DNA from: an uncultured Mucilaginibacter sp.
GTDB taxonomy: Bacteria > Bacteroidota > Bacteroidia > Sphingobacteriales > Sphingobacteriaceae
Assembly: GCA_913775265.1 (NCBI GenBank)
Contig: CAJYJH010000033.1
Span: 62,001-126,000, forward strand
Length of the DNA stretch: 64,000 nucleotides
Direction of reading: 5' to 3'
Of this stretch, positions 1 to 7,937 are shown piece after piece (position 1 is the stretch's first letter; every line of letters begins with the position of its first letter). Both the position numbers and the translations under genes were made by a program. The notes under the pieces were generated by a model. The model had not been told where the DNA came from, searched no databases, and saw nothing but the letters and a program-made list of their open reading frames with translations.

Positions 1-19
1 CTACAATAGGCAGTTTCAT
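1..19 (-). CDS. Start of a minus-strand gene running off the left edge (possibly peptide deformylase)
   Basis: On the minus strand an ATG at 19 opens a frame reading M-K-L-P-I-V before the window ends. Bacteroidota peptide deformylases often begin with M-x-L-P-I-V followed by a Tyr-Gly-Asp-Pro stretch, so def is a guess, but only six codons are visible. The 160 bases between this ATG and the M16 peptidase gene would be its leader. Confidence 0.25.
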
Positions 20-179
20 TCGGCAAAATTACGGATTTCTGTAATGGATATAAAATGGTGCAGCAGCATAGTTATGGATGCCATGTCATATTGCAAATAC
101 GTAGATAATTTTGCTTTAGTAAATTTGGCTACACTTGCTTAAGTGTCATTTGCTCATTAGCCGAATATCTTTTTGGTGA

Positions 180-1412
180 TTACTCTTTAGGCTCAAACAG
201 CAACGTAATCAGGTTTTGCTGATCAAATATTTCGTTGCTGATCTCGAGTACTTGCTCGGCCGTTACGGCGTTAATTTTGTCAAATACTTGTTGCAGCGTA
301 TCAATGCAATTAAAATCAATTAAGCTTTTAGCCATTGATATAATCAGACTCAATCGATTCTCTTCGGCCAAGGCTATCTGACCAATAAACTTTTGCTTGG
401 CCTGCTGCAATTGCAAAGCTCCTAATTTATTATCGCGCAGCTTTTGCAGTTCTTTATGAATCAGTTTAATGGCTTTGGCCGATTTTTCTTCATCAGTACC
501 AAAGTAAATAGAGAAAATACCTGTGTCGGTAAACGGTGTATAATTAGACTCGATGGTATAGGCAATACCATATTTTTCACGAATTTCGAGGTTTAAACGG
601 CTGCTCATGCCCATGCCACCCAAAATGTTGTTCACCAGTAACAATCCGCTTTTATGTGCATGCGACGAATGGTAAGCCATACCGCCAATGACACCGTGCG
701 TTTGCGAAATGGGTTTTTCGATAGCTATCATTTCGCCTGTTGCTTTACCTGGCTTTTGCCTGTTTTTGGTTGATACGTTTTCCGGCACCGGGCCTAAATA
801 TTTTTCGGCCAGTTTTACCAACTTAGCAAAATCATAGTCGCCAATAACAGCAAACACCATTTCGTGGGTGTTGTAATTGACGGCAATAAAATTACTTATG
901 TCGGCCTTACCCAGTTGGTTTACTGATTGCTCGGTGCCCAAAATGTTATTGCCTAAGGTATGTCCCTTAAATAACAAACCTTCAAAGTCGTCTTGTATAG
1001 CTTCTTCAGGCTGGTCTTGGTACGAAACAATCTCGTCCAGTATCACACTGCGCTCTTTGGTCAGTTCCTCTTCCGGAAAAGTAGAATGGAAGATGATATC
1101 CTCAAATAAATCCAGCGCACGTTCCAAGTGCTGTTTTAATAGAGACGCGTGTATGCAGGTGTATTCTTTAGTAGTATAAGCATTTAAATCGGCGCCTACC
1201 AACTCTAACCGGTTTAAAATCTGGTTGGTATTGCGGCGCTCGGTTTGCTTAAAAAGCAGGTGCTCAATAAAATGTGCCAGTCCGTCTTTTTGCGGAGCCT
1301 CGTCGCGGGCACCGGCATTAATCAGGAAGCAAGTATGGGTAATGTTAGTGGCGGCATGTTTGTATAATAAACGTATGCCATTGGGTAACGTATGTACCTG
1401 GTAATCTATCAT
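180..1412 (-). CDS. M16 family zinc metallopeptidase (insulinase/processing-peptidase type)
   Basis: A 410-residue single-chain M16 peptidase of the mitochondrial-processing-peptidase-beta type. The inverted zinc motif HxxEH is at residues 47-51 (H-F-I-E-H), and the third ligand is Glu127, exactly 76 residues further on, as in active M16 enzymes. The N-terminal catalytic half is followed by the non-catalytic M16_C half with G-x-G-M-S-S-R near residue 270. No signal peptide is visible, so it is probably cytoplasmic, degrading peptides or misfolded proteins. The ATG at 1412 gives the normal family start (M-x-x-Y-x-x-x-x-L-P-N-G). It is divergent from hpt, with which it shares a 153-base intergenic region. 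Confidence 0.93.
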   Translation of the reverse strand: MIDYQVHTLPNGIRLLYKHAATNITHTCFLINAGARDEAPQKDGLAHFIEHLLFKQTERRNTNQILNRLELVGADLNAYTTKEYTCIHASLLKQHLERALDLFEDIIFHSTFPEEELTKERSVILDEIVSYQDQPEEAIQDDFEGLLFKGHTLGNNILGTEQSVNQLGKADISNFIAVNYNTHEMVFAVIGDYDFAKLVKLAEKYLGPVPENVSTKNRQKPGKATGEMIAIEKPISQTHGVIGGMAYHSSHAHKSGLLLVNNILGGMGMSSRLNLEIREKYGIAYTIESNYTPFTDTGIFSIYFGTDEEKSAKAIKLIHKELQKLRDNKLGALQLQQAKQKFIGQIALAEENRLSLIISMAKSLIDFNCIDTLQQVFDKINAVTAEQVLEISNEIFDQQNLITLLFEPKE

Positions 1413-1565
1413 GCGAAGTACAAAGATACAGTAAATTATATCGATTGAGTGGATGCGTTTACGTCAGTATTATGTATAATTGTATATATAATCAAGGCTA
1501 CAAAAGCTTAATTGATGCTTAATTGTTGCCAAACATTTTTAGCTTAAAAACTCAAATCAGCAGCC

Positions 1566-2117
1566 ATGAGAATAGATGATTTAACATTTGAGCCGTTAAT
1601 TGAAGCAGAGACTATTGCTAAACGCATTAACCTGCTGAGCAAAGAGTTGAATACTGATTATGAGGGCAAAACACCCATCTTTGTCGGTGTGTTGAATGGG
1701 AGCTTTTTGTTTGTAGCCGATCTGATCAAGCAAATTACCATTCCCTGCGAGGTGACTTTTACCAAGCTGGCTTCATACTACGGCGGCACATCAACCACCC
1801 GCCGCATACGCGAAGATATTGAGCTGACCGTCGACATCAGCGGCAGGCACATTGTGATTATTGAAGATATTGTTGATACCGGTAATACGTTGAGCTACCT
1901 GATCGAGAAGCTGAAACTGCAAACACCTGCATCAGTGCGCGTATGCTCATTATTGCTTAAACCCGGAAAACTCGAAGTGTCTATTGAAGAACTACGCTAT
2001 GTAGGTTTTGAAATCGATAATGAGTTTGTGGTAGGGTATGGATTGGATTACAAAGAATTGGGCCGTAACCTGCACGACATCTATCGGTTGATCAGCGAAA
2101 CTTCTGCCGATTTTTAG
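1566..2117 (+). CDS. hpt: Hypoxanthine phosphoribosyltransferase
   Basis: A 183-residue purine-salvage enzyme converting hypoxanthine or guanine plus PRPP to IMP or GMP in the cytosol. The PRPP-binding signature V-I-I-E-D-I-V-D-T-G-N-T-L spans residues 97-109. The V-L-N-G-S-F loop (residues 42-47) and the flexible-loop region A-S-Y-Y-G-G (69-74) match the HPRT family, and the length is normal. It stands alone; the next gene is convergent, with only 26 bases between the two stops. Confidence 0.95.
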   Translation: MRIDDLTFEPLIEAETIAKRINLLSKELNTDYEGKTPIFVGVLNGSFLFVADLIKQITIPCEVTFTKLASYYGGTSTTRRIREDIELTVDISGRHIVIIEDIVDTGNTLSYLIEKLKLQTPASVRVCSLLLKPGKLEVSIEELRYVGFEIDNEFVVGYGLDYKELGRNLHDIYRLISETSADF

Positions 2118-2143
2118 TGCAATTCAATTAGCAATTTTAGCTT

Positions 2144-3258
2144 TTACGATGCCTCAAAGGTAAGCAGGGCATGTTGGCTGGCCGTATGTAAATCGCGCCA
2201 TACCTGGTTAATTTTGGTATCCGGTGCTGCAGCCTGTAAGCCGCAATACGGGTAAAGCTGATCTACACTCTCGCGGGCAACACGTGCCAGTTCCCGGCTG
2301 GTTATACTCACCGGTTGTAGCAGGCCTTTAGCATTTTCTTCCTCATAGATGGCTGTCGTCCAGGAGGCATCTACCGTTAGGTAAAAAGCATCACGGGCTG
2401 TTTGCAAACGAGTCGCGACTTGGGTGTAAATCTCCATTAAAACCACGCGATCTTGTTCGGTAAGCCGCTGCGATTCTTTTAGTTTTTGCTCAAATATAGG
2501 TCCGCATAAATCAATAAAATGCTGCGCCATGCCCGACAGGTTGGCTGCCAGTGTCGCCTCGGCCAACTGCAAAAACGGGTAGCGGTATAGCAAGGTATCC
2601 ACCACAGCTGCTGATGCGTCAATCGTAAATGACCGGTTTGCTGACACTTGAGCATCAGTAATCGTAAAAGCGTGGCTTCCGGTTCCCATCATGCCTATAT
2701 ACTTCCAGGCCGGTACTTGTGTGGCTTGGTTACTATCAATAACAAAAGAGTATATGACTGGGTTGCCATCATCATCCAAAACATCGATCCCATTTTGCTT
2801 AATAATACAGTTAGCCGTAAAATGCGTAGCATGGCGTACACCGCTGGCGTAGCGCCAATGCCCATTTATGGTGTAGCTATCAGTCTGTTGCTGCGCTGTG
2901 CCGGTAGAGGCACCGCTGCCTGCTAAGCAAACTTTAGGGTGAGCAAATATTTGATATGCCGCCTCAGGATTAATGAACCCACCAAACCAACCTGCGCCGG
3001 CGCAAAGGTAATTACCCAGCCTAAGCTGCCATCAGCCCAGCTCAAAGCTTCTTCCAGTCTGATGAGTTCCGGTAGCGGCATTTCCAAACCGCCGTAGACT
3101 TTAGGTACTAATAGTTTAAACCACTGCTGCTCATAAACCAAGTCTAATTGCCGTGGTTGCAGCATGCCCGCGTCTTCGGCGGCAAAAGTATCCTGGCGAA
3201 TAATTTTTACCCATTCGGGTTGCAGCAGAATGGATGGGTGAGGGGCGGTGGTATTCAT
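2144..3258 (-). pseudogene. Acyl-CoA-dehydrogenase-like flavoprotein, split by a one-base frameshift
   Basis: The gene would encode about 371 residues, from the ATG at 3258 (M-N-T-T-A-P-H) to the stop at 2144, but the frame changes once near 3005. Upstream of the shift the protein has an acyl-CoA dehydrogenase N-terminus (Q-W-F-K-L-L-V-P-K-x-Y-G-G, then A-D-G-S-L-G-W-V-I-T). After the shift the other frame continues as C-A-G-A-G-W-F-G-G-F-I-N-P-E-A and then L-A-G-S-G-A-S-T-G-T-A. Codons on the minus strand read ACC-TT-TGC, with one base missing from what should be a Leu codon. The ATG lies just past the stop of the PnuC-like transporter, so this is the third gene of the TPP-riboswitch operon. 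It could be a true pseudogene or a sequencing or assembly error in an intact gene. Family assignment is firm at superfamily level only; the substrate is unknown. Confidence 0.8.
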
Positions 3259-3259
3259 A

Positions 3260-3874
3260 TTAGTAGGCGGGTGAGTGTTTTTGACCCTGGTAAATGCGTC
3301 TCCAATCGAAATAGCCAAAAATAGCTATGATGAATAAAAATATAGTAAGCGCAGCAAACAGCGCCAGGTTTTTATGAAACAACAGTGGGATGGCAAACAG
3401 GTTACTCACGTTAAGCACCACCCAGTTTTCGATACGGCGACGAGCCAGCAACCAAGTGCCTGCCCATGCGGTCGACGATACCCAGGCATCCCACACAGGT
3501 ACGGTTGAGCTGGTGAAATGATGAAGTATTAAATAGATAATACCCCATCCAACAAAACTAATCAACACGGTAATCATCCACTCCTGGCGGGTAGCATGAG
3601 CAATTTTAACCGGTGGCTCCCCGGCCCGGCGCGACCACACGTACCAGCCGTAAATACTCATCACCACGTAATAAGCGCTCAGAGCCGATTCGGCAAACAA
3701 ACCTACTTTTAATAACAGGTATATAGTAATGGCCGAGCCACCAATGCCAGCCGGGTACAGCAGTACGTTATTTTTACGCGCCAGTAATACCTCGGCCACA
3801 CCCAACAATACGGCAATCCACTCTAAAAAAGTAGTTTGCCGTATCTGTTCGTTTAAAAGTTCTATAAAATGCAT
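3260..3874 (-). CDS. pnuT: PnuC-family inner-membrane transporter, probably thiamine (PnuT)
   Basis: A protein of about 204 residues with six to seven hydrophobic segments. The PnuC-family signatures are W-x-x-S-x-x-G-Y-V-W near the middle and E-N-W-V-V-L-N-V-S-N-L-F-A-I-P in the second half. PnuC proteins carry vitamin-like substrates (nicotinamide riboside, thiamine, riboflavin) by facilitated diffusion coupled to phosphorylation inside the cell. The thiamine assignment is inferred from its position downstream of a TPP riboswitch and a TonB-dependent receptor, an arrangement known for PnuT in Bacteroidota. The ATG at 3874 is preferred because a G-G-G-A-G-A-G sequence lies about ten bases upstream; an in-frame start at 3892 is possible. 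That ribosome-binding sequence lies inside the inverted-repeat element at 3881-3987. Confidence 0.85.
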   Translation of the reverse strand: MHFIELLNEQIRQTTFLEWIAVLLGVAEVLLARKNNVLLYPAGIGGSAITIYLLLKVGLFAESALSAYYVVMSIYGWYVWSRRAGEPPVKIAHATRQEWMITVLISFVGWGIIYLILHHFTSSTVPVWDAWVSSTAWAGTWLLARRRIENWVVLNVSNLFAIPLLFHKNLALFAALTIFLFIIAIFGYFDWRRIYQGQKHSPAY

Positions 3875-3880
3875 AACCTC

Positions 3881-3987
3881 AATCTCTCCCAAACCCTCTC
3901 CAAAGGAGAGGGCTTTTTTATATCTACCGCCCTATATAAATTATTTAATCAAAGAACCCTCCCCTTTGGGGAGGGCAGGGTGGGGTT
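3881..3987. repeat. MITE-like element with about 37-bp terminal inverted repeats
   Basis: The left end (3881-3917) and the reverse complement of the right end (3951-3987) align over about 37 bases with roughly 80 percent identity. Each end is itself a hairpin: CCCTCTCC-aaa-GGAGAGGG on the left and CCCTCCCC-ttt-GGGGAGGG on the right. The 33 bases between them are AT-rich. The right end reaches the stop codon of the TonB-dependent receptor, and the left end supplies the region just before the pnuT start. It looks like a small non-autonomous or REP-like repeat inserted in the operon, and could also terminate or process the transcript. No second copy was seen in this window. Confidence 0.6.
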
Positions 3988-6487
3988 AAAAACTTAAATT
4001 AAGTGCAGCCAAAAAGTTAATAGGTGCCTGCGGGAAAATGTAATTATAATTGTTTACATAACCACCGCTGATGCCTGCATACGTAGCTCCGTTAGATTCG
4101 TATTTGGCGCTGAATATATTATTTACCAATAAACTTACGCCTACATTTTTAACGCCTGTCACTTTAAAGTTATAGTTCAGGCGCACATCGTTTACAAAAT
4201 AGCCATCCAGGTAACGGTGGTAAGCATACTTGTTATTAGCCACTGCCGGATCAACAGTTAAACCACCGGTATTGGTGTTTGAAGTATTATCTAAATATTG
4301 GCGACTAACATACTTGCTCAGTAAAGCAATGCTTCCGTTTTTAATAGGCGAAAAGCTGATTTCGCTACCTCCAATAAACGAAGGCGAAAATGCCAGGTTG
4401 GTTTTGCTGTACTGCTGCTCTACATAGGTGTCGTTATCGTAGTTATACAAAAACTGCTGATAATTTTTAACCTTATTGGTGCTTAACGTAGCATTGGCAG
4501 CCCAGGTTAATTGTGGCAATATGGTTACCCGGCCGTCAACCTCAACGCCGGCACGGTAGCTGTCTTTTACGTTACTACGTATGGCGGCACCTACATCATT
4601 TAGTGCACCGGTTAACACTAACTGATTTTTGTACAGCATGTAAAAGCCGTTGATGCCTGCACTGTAGTTTTTACCTGCCGTACGGTAACCTGCCTCAAAA
4701 TCTTTTAAATTTTCGGCTTTAGGGCGACTTTGAGGTGTTGAGTTGGTATAGTCGTTACGATTAGGCTCGTGGTTGCCTACCGAGAACGATGCGTACACGT
4801 TGTTTCTGCTATCGATATTATAAGTGATACCGGCTTTAGGATTATAAAAATTTAGTTTAGCATCCTGCTGAATGTTGTTCAGATTGCGGTCGAAGCCTAA
4901 AAATGAATAATTGATACGGCGGTACTGCATGTCCGCATATAACAATACCTGGCCTAAAGTCCATTCGCCACGAGCAAAAATGTTAAAATCCTTTTTGGTG
5001 GCATCGTCGCGGTAGTATTCATAATTTGGCGGAATACCGGCACTTTGTGCGGTATAAACGATGTTGCCAAAGTGAGCACCTTTATACTCGTTGTAAGCAC
5101 CGCCTAAAATCAAATTGAGCGTTTTTTTCGGGCGATATTTTAACGAGTAGGTCACACCATAAAAATCATTATCCAACCACAAGCGGCGTACCAGGTCGGT
5201 GGTGTCGATCAGGACTCCGTTGACCCTAACAGGTGTTAACCCGTACTTTTTTAATGGTTGAGCAATTTTATATTCTTCGTAATAGCCGCTGCCTTTGGTG
5301 TAGTGTAAGGCGCCGCTGAATGATAATTTATCGCTCAACTGACGATCATATAATAACTGATAGTGGTTTTGCTGATAGTTATCGGTCTGGTTATCATAAA
5401 AATTAGCACGTTGGTAAGACGGTGTCAGGTCTTTGCCTAAAAAGCCCAGTTCGTTGTAACGACGTCTGTCGGATATACCATTGGCAGCAGCATAGCTTTC
5501 ATCGCCAATTACATAATCGGGTATACCGTTCCAGGCTTGGTAGGTACGCTCGCGACCGGCAAAAACGTTGGCACGCAGGGTGCTATTTTTGGTATAGTAG
5601 GCGCCGCTTAGGTAGTAGGAAAGTAAGTTAGATGTAGCCCGGTCGATGTACCCGTCGGACGCAATACGCGACAAGCGGCCATCCAGGCTAAAATGCCCGT
5701 TGAGTAAACCAGAACCTAATTGTACGGTGTTTTTAACCGTTCCGTATGAACCAGCTGAGGTGTTGATATTGGCATAAGCCGTATCCTGACGGGTGGTGGT
5801 TTGTATATTCAAACTGGCGCCGAAGGCACTGGCTCCATTAGTTGATGTACCTACGCCACGTTGTATTTGAATGTTATTAACTGACGAGGCAAAATCGGGC
5901 AGGTTGATAAAAAAGCTACCCTGGCTCTCGGCATCATTAAGCGGAATGCCGTTTACCGTTACATTAATTCGAGTACCGTCCGAACCACGGATACGAATAC
6001 CGGTATAACCTATGCCTGCACCAGCATCAGAAGTGGTTACTACCGACGGGGTTTGGTTAAGCAGGTAAGGTAAATCCTGCCCTAAATTATTTTTCTCTAA
6101 ATCCTGTTTGCGCAGGTTGGTAAAGGCCGTTGGTGATTTAGCTGAAGCACGGGTTGCACTTACCGTAACTTCTTCGGCTGTAAAATTGTTGGTGCTTAAG
6201 CTAATATTGATGATACGGTTGCTGTTCAGGTTGATGCTTTGAGTAGATTGCTGATAGCCCACATAGCTTACTCTGACAGTGTAGCTTCCGGCTTTTACAT
6301 TGTTAAACTCGTAGCTGCCGCCGGTGCTGCTGTTAGTTGTTAATGATGATACGTTTTGCAAAGTTACGGTAGCCCCGGCTAAAGGCTGACCGGTGCTTTG
6401 ATCGGTAATTTTACCGGATACAGAAAATTGAGCGGCAGCCAGCATAGGCAGTAGCAGGGCCACAAGTGCTAAGTAAAAATTTTTCAA
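3986..6487 (-). CDS. TonB-dependent outer-membrane receptor under TPP riboswitch control (thiamine uptake)
   Basis: An 833-residue outer-membrane receptor. In order it has a signal peptide ending at A-A-A-Q (residue about 19), a carboxypeptidase-D regulatory-like domain (about 22-105), a plug domain with I-R-I-R-G-S-D-G-T-R and N-G-I-P-L-N-D-A (about 110-230), and a long 22-strand barrel ending in aromatic Phe. It would import a scarce ligand across the outer membrane using TonB energy. The TPP riboswitch directly upstream and the PnuC-type permease downstream point to thiamine or a thiamine derivative or precursor; the barrel sequence alone would not show this. Expression should fall when TPP is plentiful. 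Confidence 0.92.
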   Translation of the reverse strand: MKNFYLALVALLLPMLAAAQFSVSGKITDQSTGQPLAGATVTLQNVSSLTTNSSTGGSYEFNNVKAGSYTVRVSYVGYQQSTQSINLNSNRIINISLSTNNFTAEEVTVSATRASAKSPTAFTNLRKQDLEKNNLGQDLPYLLNQTPSVVTTSDAGAGIGYTGIRIRGSDGTRINVTVNGIPLNDAESQGSFFINLPDFASSVNNIQIQRGVGTSTNGASAFGASLNIQTTTRQDTAYANINTSAGSYGTVKNTVQLGSGLLNGHFSLDGRLSRIASDGYIDRATSNLLSYYLSGAYYTKNSTLRANVFAGRERTYQAWNGIPDYVIGDESYAAANGISDRRRYNELGFLGKDLTPSYQRANFYDNQTDNYQQNHYQLLYDRQLSDKLSFSGALHYTKGSGYYEEYKIAQPLKKYGLTPVRVNGVLIDTTDLVRRLWLDNDFYGVTYSLKYRPKKTLNLILGGAYNEYKGAHFGNIVYTAQSAGIPPNYEYYRDDATKKDFNIFARGEWTLGQVLLYADMQYRRINYSFLGFDRNLNNIQQDAKLNFYNPKAGITYNIDSRNNVYASFSVGNHEPNRNDYTNSTPQSRPKAENLKDFEAGYRTAGKNYSAGINGFYMLYKNQLVLTGALNDVGAAIRSNVKDSYRAGVEVDGRVTILPQLTWAANATLSTNKVKNYQQFLYNYDNDTYVEQQYSKTNLAFSPSFIGGSEISFSPIKNGSIALLSKYVSRQYLDNTSNTNTGGLTVDPAVANNKYAYHRYLDGYFVNDVRLNYNFKVTGVKNVGVSLLVNNIFSAKYESNGATYAGISGGYVNNYNYIFPQAPINFLAALNLSF

Positions 6488-6560
6488 TTGTTAATAAAAA
6501 ATGCGTTAAACCATCTGCCCGCTAAGGGTGTAAATTGCGTGCAGTACACTTAACTTGATT

Positions 6561-6738
6561 ACCTCTCCCTACGCCGGCATTACCCGGATCAGGTGCATGT
6601 TGAAGTTTTTAGTTGGAAGTTTTAGTGCTGATGCCGACTATAAAACCGGCTGCTGAAAACTAAACCTGATAACTTCAACAATGGGTATGATCTCAGCCTG
6701 TCTTTGTGTTTTGATTGCTCAAAGCAAGGCACCCCTTA
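6561..6738 (-). promoter_or_regulatory. TPP (THI-box) riboswitch
   Basis: Read on the minus strand, the leader starts with GGGGTGCC (6729-6736 region), followed by GCTGAGAT and ATACCC (about 6683-6703). It then has ACCTGATCCGGGTAATGCCGG and CGTAGGGA (about 6565-6594). These are the conserved blocks of the thiamine-pyrophosphate aptamer. Between ATACCC and ACCTGATC lies an unusually long variable arm of roughly 85 bases, closed by GTTGAAG and CTTCAAC. The aptamer ends about 73 bases before the receptor ATG. No obvious terminator hairpin with a T run follows it, so control may act on translation. Confidence 0.95.
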
Positions 6739-6804
6739 AGAATTTATGAAGCAAAGATAGCTTTTGATTTCAAAAATCGAACTTTTTGTTACGATTTGCT
6801 ATCT

Positions 6805-6858
6805 AAAAAGCAAGCAAGCCCAAGTTACCGAACAATTGTTTAGCACTTGGGGCTTGCT
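6805..6858 (-). terminator. Rho-independent terminator of the SDR gene
   Basis: An inverted repeat pairs AGCAAGCCCAAGT (6813-6825) with ACTTGGGGCTTGCT (6845-6858), with one bulged G. On the minus strand a CTTTTTAG run (6805-6810) follows it. It lies just after the SDR stop and upstream of the riboswitch transcript. Confidence 0.75.
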
Positions 6859-6878
6859 GTATAGTTTGAGAAAATGTA

Positions 6879-7763
6879 TTAAATAGTCGGAGAACCGCCG
6901 GTTACCTGTATGGTTGAACCGGTCATATAGCTTGAGTCTTCGGACGCCAGCAGCACGTAAGCAGCGGCCAGTTCGGCAGGCTGACCGGCACGTTTTAACG
7001 GTACATCCTGCCCAAATGCTTTTACCTCTTCAGGCGTCATGGTAGACGGGATGAGCGGTGTCCAGATGGGGCCTGGTGCCACACAGTTTACACGGATGCC
7101 TTTTTCGGCCCATAGTTGTGCCATGCTTGATGTAAAGTTTTGAATAGCGCCTTTGGTAGCGGCATAGGCTACTAAAGTAGGTCGTGGTTTGTAGGCATTT
7201 ACCGATGTGGTATTGATGATAGTCGCTCCCGGCTTCAGGTACTGCTCTGCCGTTTTACACAAGTAAAACATGGGATATATATTGGTTTTAAAAGTGCGGT
7301 CCCACTCTTCGGTACTTACCTCTTGCAACGACTGGCGCGACATCTGGAAAGCAGCATTGTTTACCAGAATATCTATCTGTCCAAACTCACTTATGGCGGT
7401 ATCAATAATTTTTTTGCAATGCGCTTCGTCGCTAATATCGCCGCCTACCAGTACGGCCTTTTGGCCGGCTTCTTCTACAAACTTAGCGGTTTGCTTGGCA
7501 TCCTCATCCTCGTTAAGGTAAGAAATTAAAACGTCCGCACCTTCACGTGCATAAGCAATGGCCACCGCACGGCCAATGCCCGAGTCGCCACCGGTAATAA
7601 TGGCTTTGCGACCGGTTAATTTACCTGAGCCTTTATAAGAATTTTCGCCATGGTCGGCTTTGGGCTGCATATCGGTTTCAATTCCGGGCACATCCTGTTG
7701 CTGTTCCGAAAATGCTTCGCTCACATACTTTTCTTTTGGGTCTTGGTTTGTTGTGTTTTCCAT
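6879..7763 (-). CDS. SDR family oxidoreductase (YghA / general-stress-protein 39 type)
   Basis: A 294-residue NAD(P)-dependent short-chain dehydrogenase. It has an N-terminal extension of about 50 residues (M-E-N-T-T-N-Q-D...), typical of the YghA/YdaD stress-SDR branch. The cofactor loop T-G-G-D-S-G-I-G is at residues 57-64, N-N-A-A at 135-138, and the catalytic Tyr200 and Lys204 sit in Y-A-A-T-K. The C-terminus V-T-G-G-S is normal. The ATG at 7763 was chosen over in-frame starts up to 7817 because it gives the family N-terminus. The substrate is unknown; relatives are annotated as aldehyde reductases or glucose dehydrogenases and are often stress-induced. It has its own terminator. Confidence 0.9.
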   Translation of the reverse strand: MENTTNQDPKEKYVSEAFSEQQQDVPGIETDMQPKADHGENSYKGSGKLTGRKAIITGGDSGIGRAVAIAYAREGADVLISYLNEDEDAKQTAKFVEEAGQKAVLVGGDISDEAHCKKIIDTAISEFGQIDILVNNAAFQMSRQSLQEVSTEEWDRTFKTNIYPMFYLCKTAEQYLKPGATIINTTSVNAYKPRPTLVAYAATKGAIQNFTSSMAQLWAEKGIRVNCVAPGPIWTPLIPSTMTPEEVKAFGQDVPLKRAGQPAELAAAYVLLASEDSSYMTGSTIQVTGGSPTI

Positions 7764-7937
7764 AAGTTCTATGCTTTTATTTTTAATTATTGCATAGCAA
7801 CTGCAGCTGTTCATCAACTTACAGTAGCCTTAATAGTAACACAGGGAAAATAAATGGTTTTCTTAAAAAGAAAATAAGAAATGTAGAAGTTAAATTTTGA
7901 TAAGAGTCGGTAATGTTACTTGGGGCGTTGAATACAA

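Noticed and set aside
2648..2926. Short plus-strand frame opposite the flavoprotein gene
   Set aside because: It overlaps the gap between the two frames of the broken gene, but the flavoprotein homology through this gap on the minus strand is clear.
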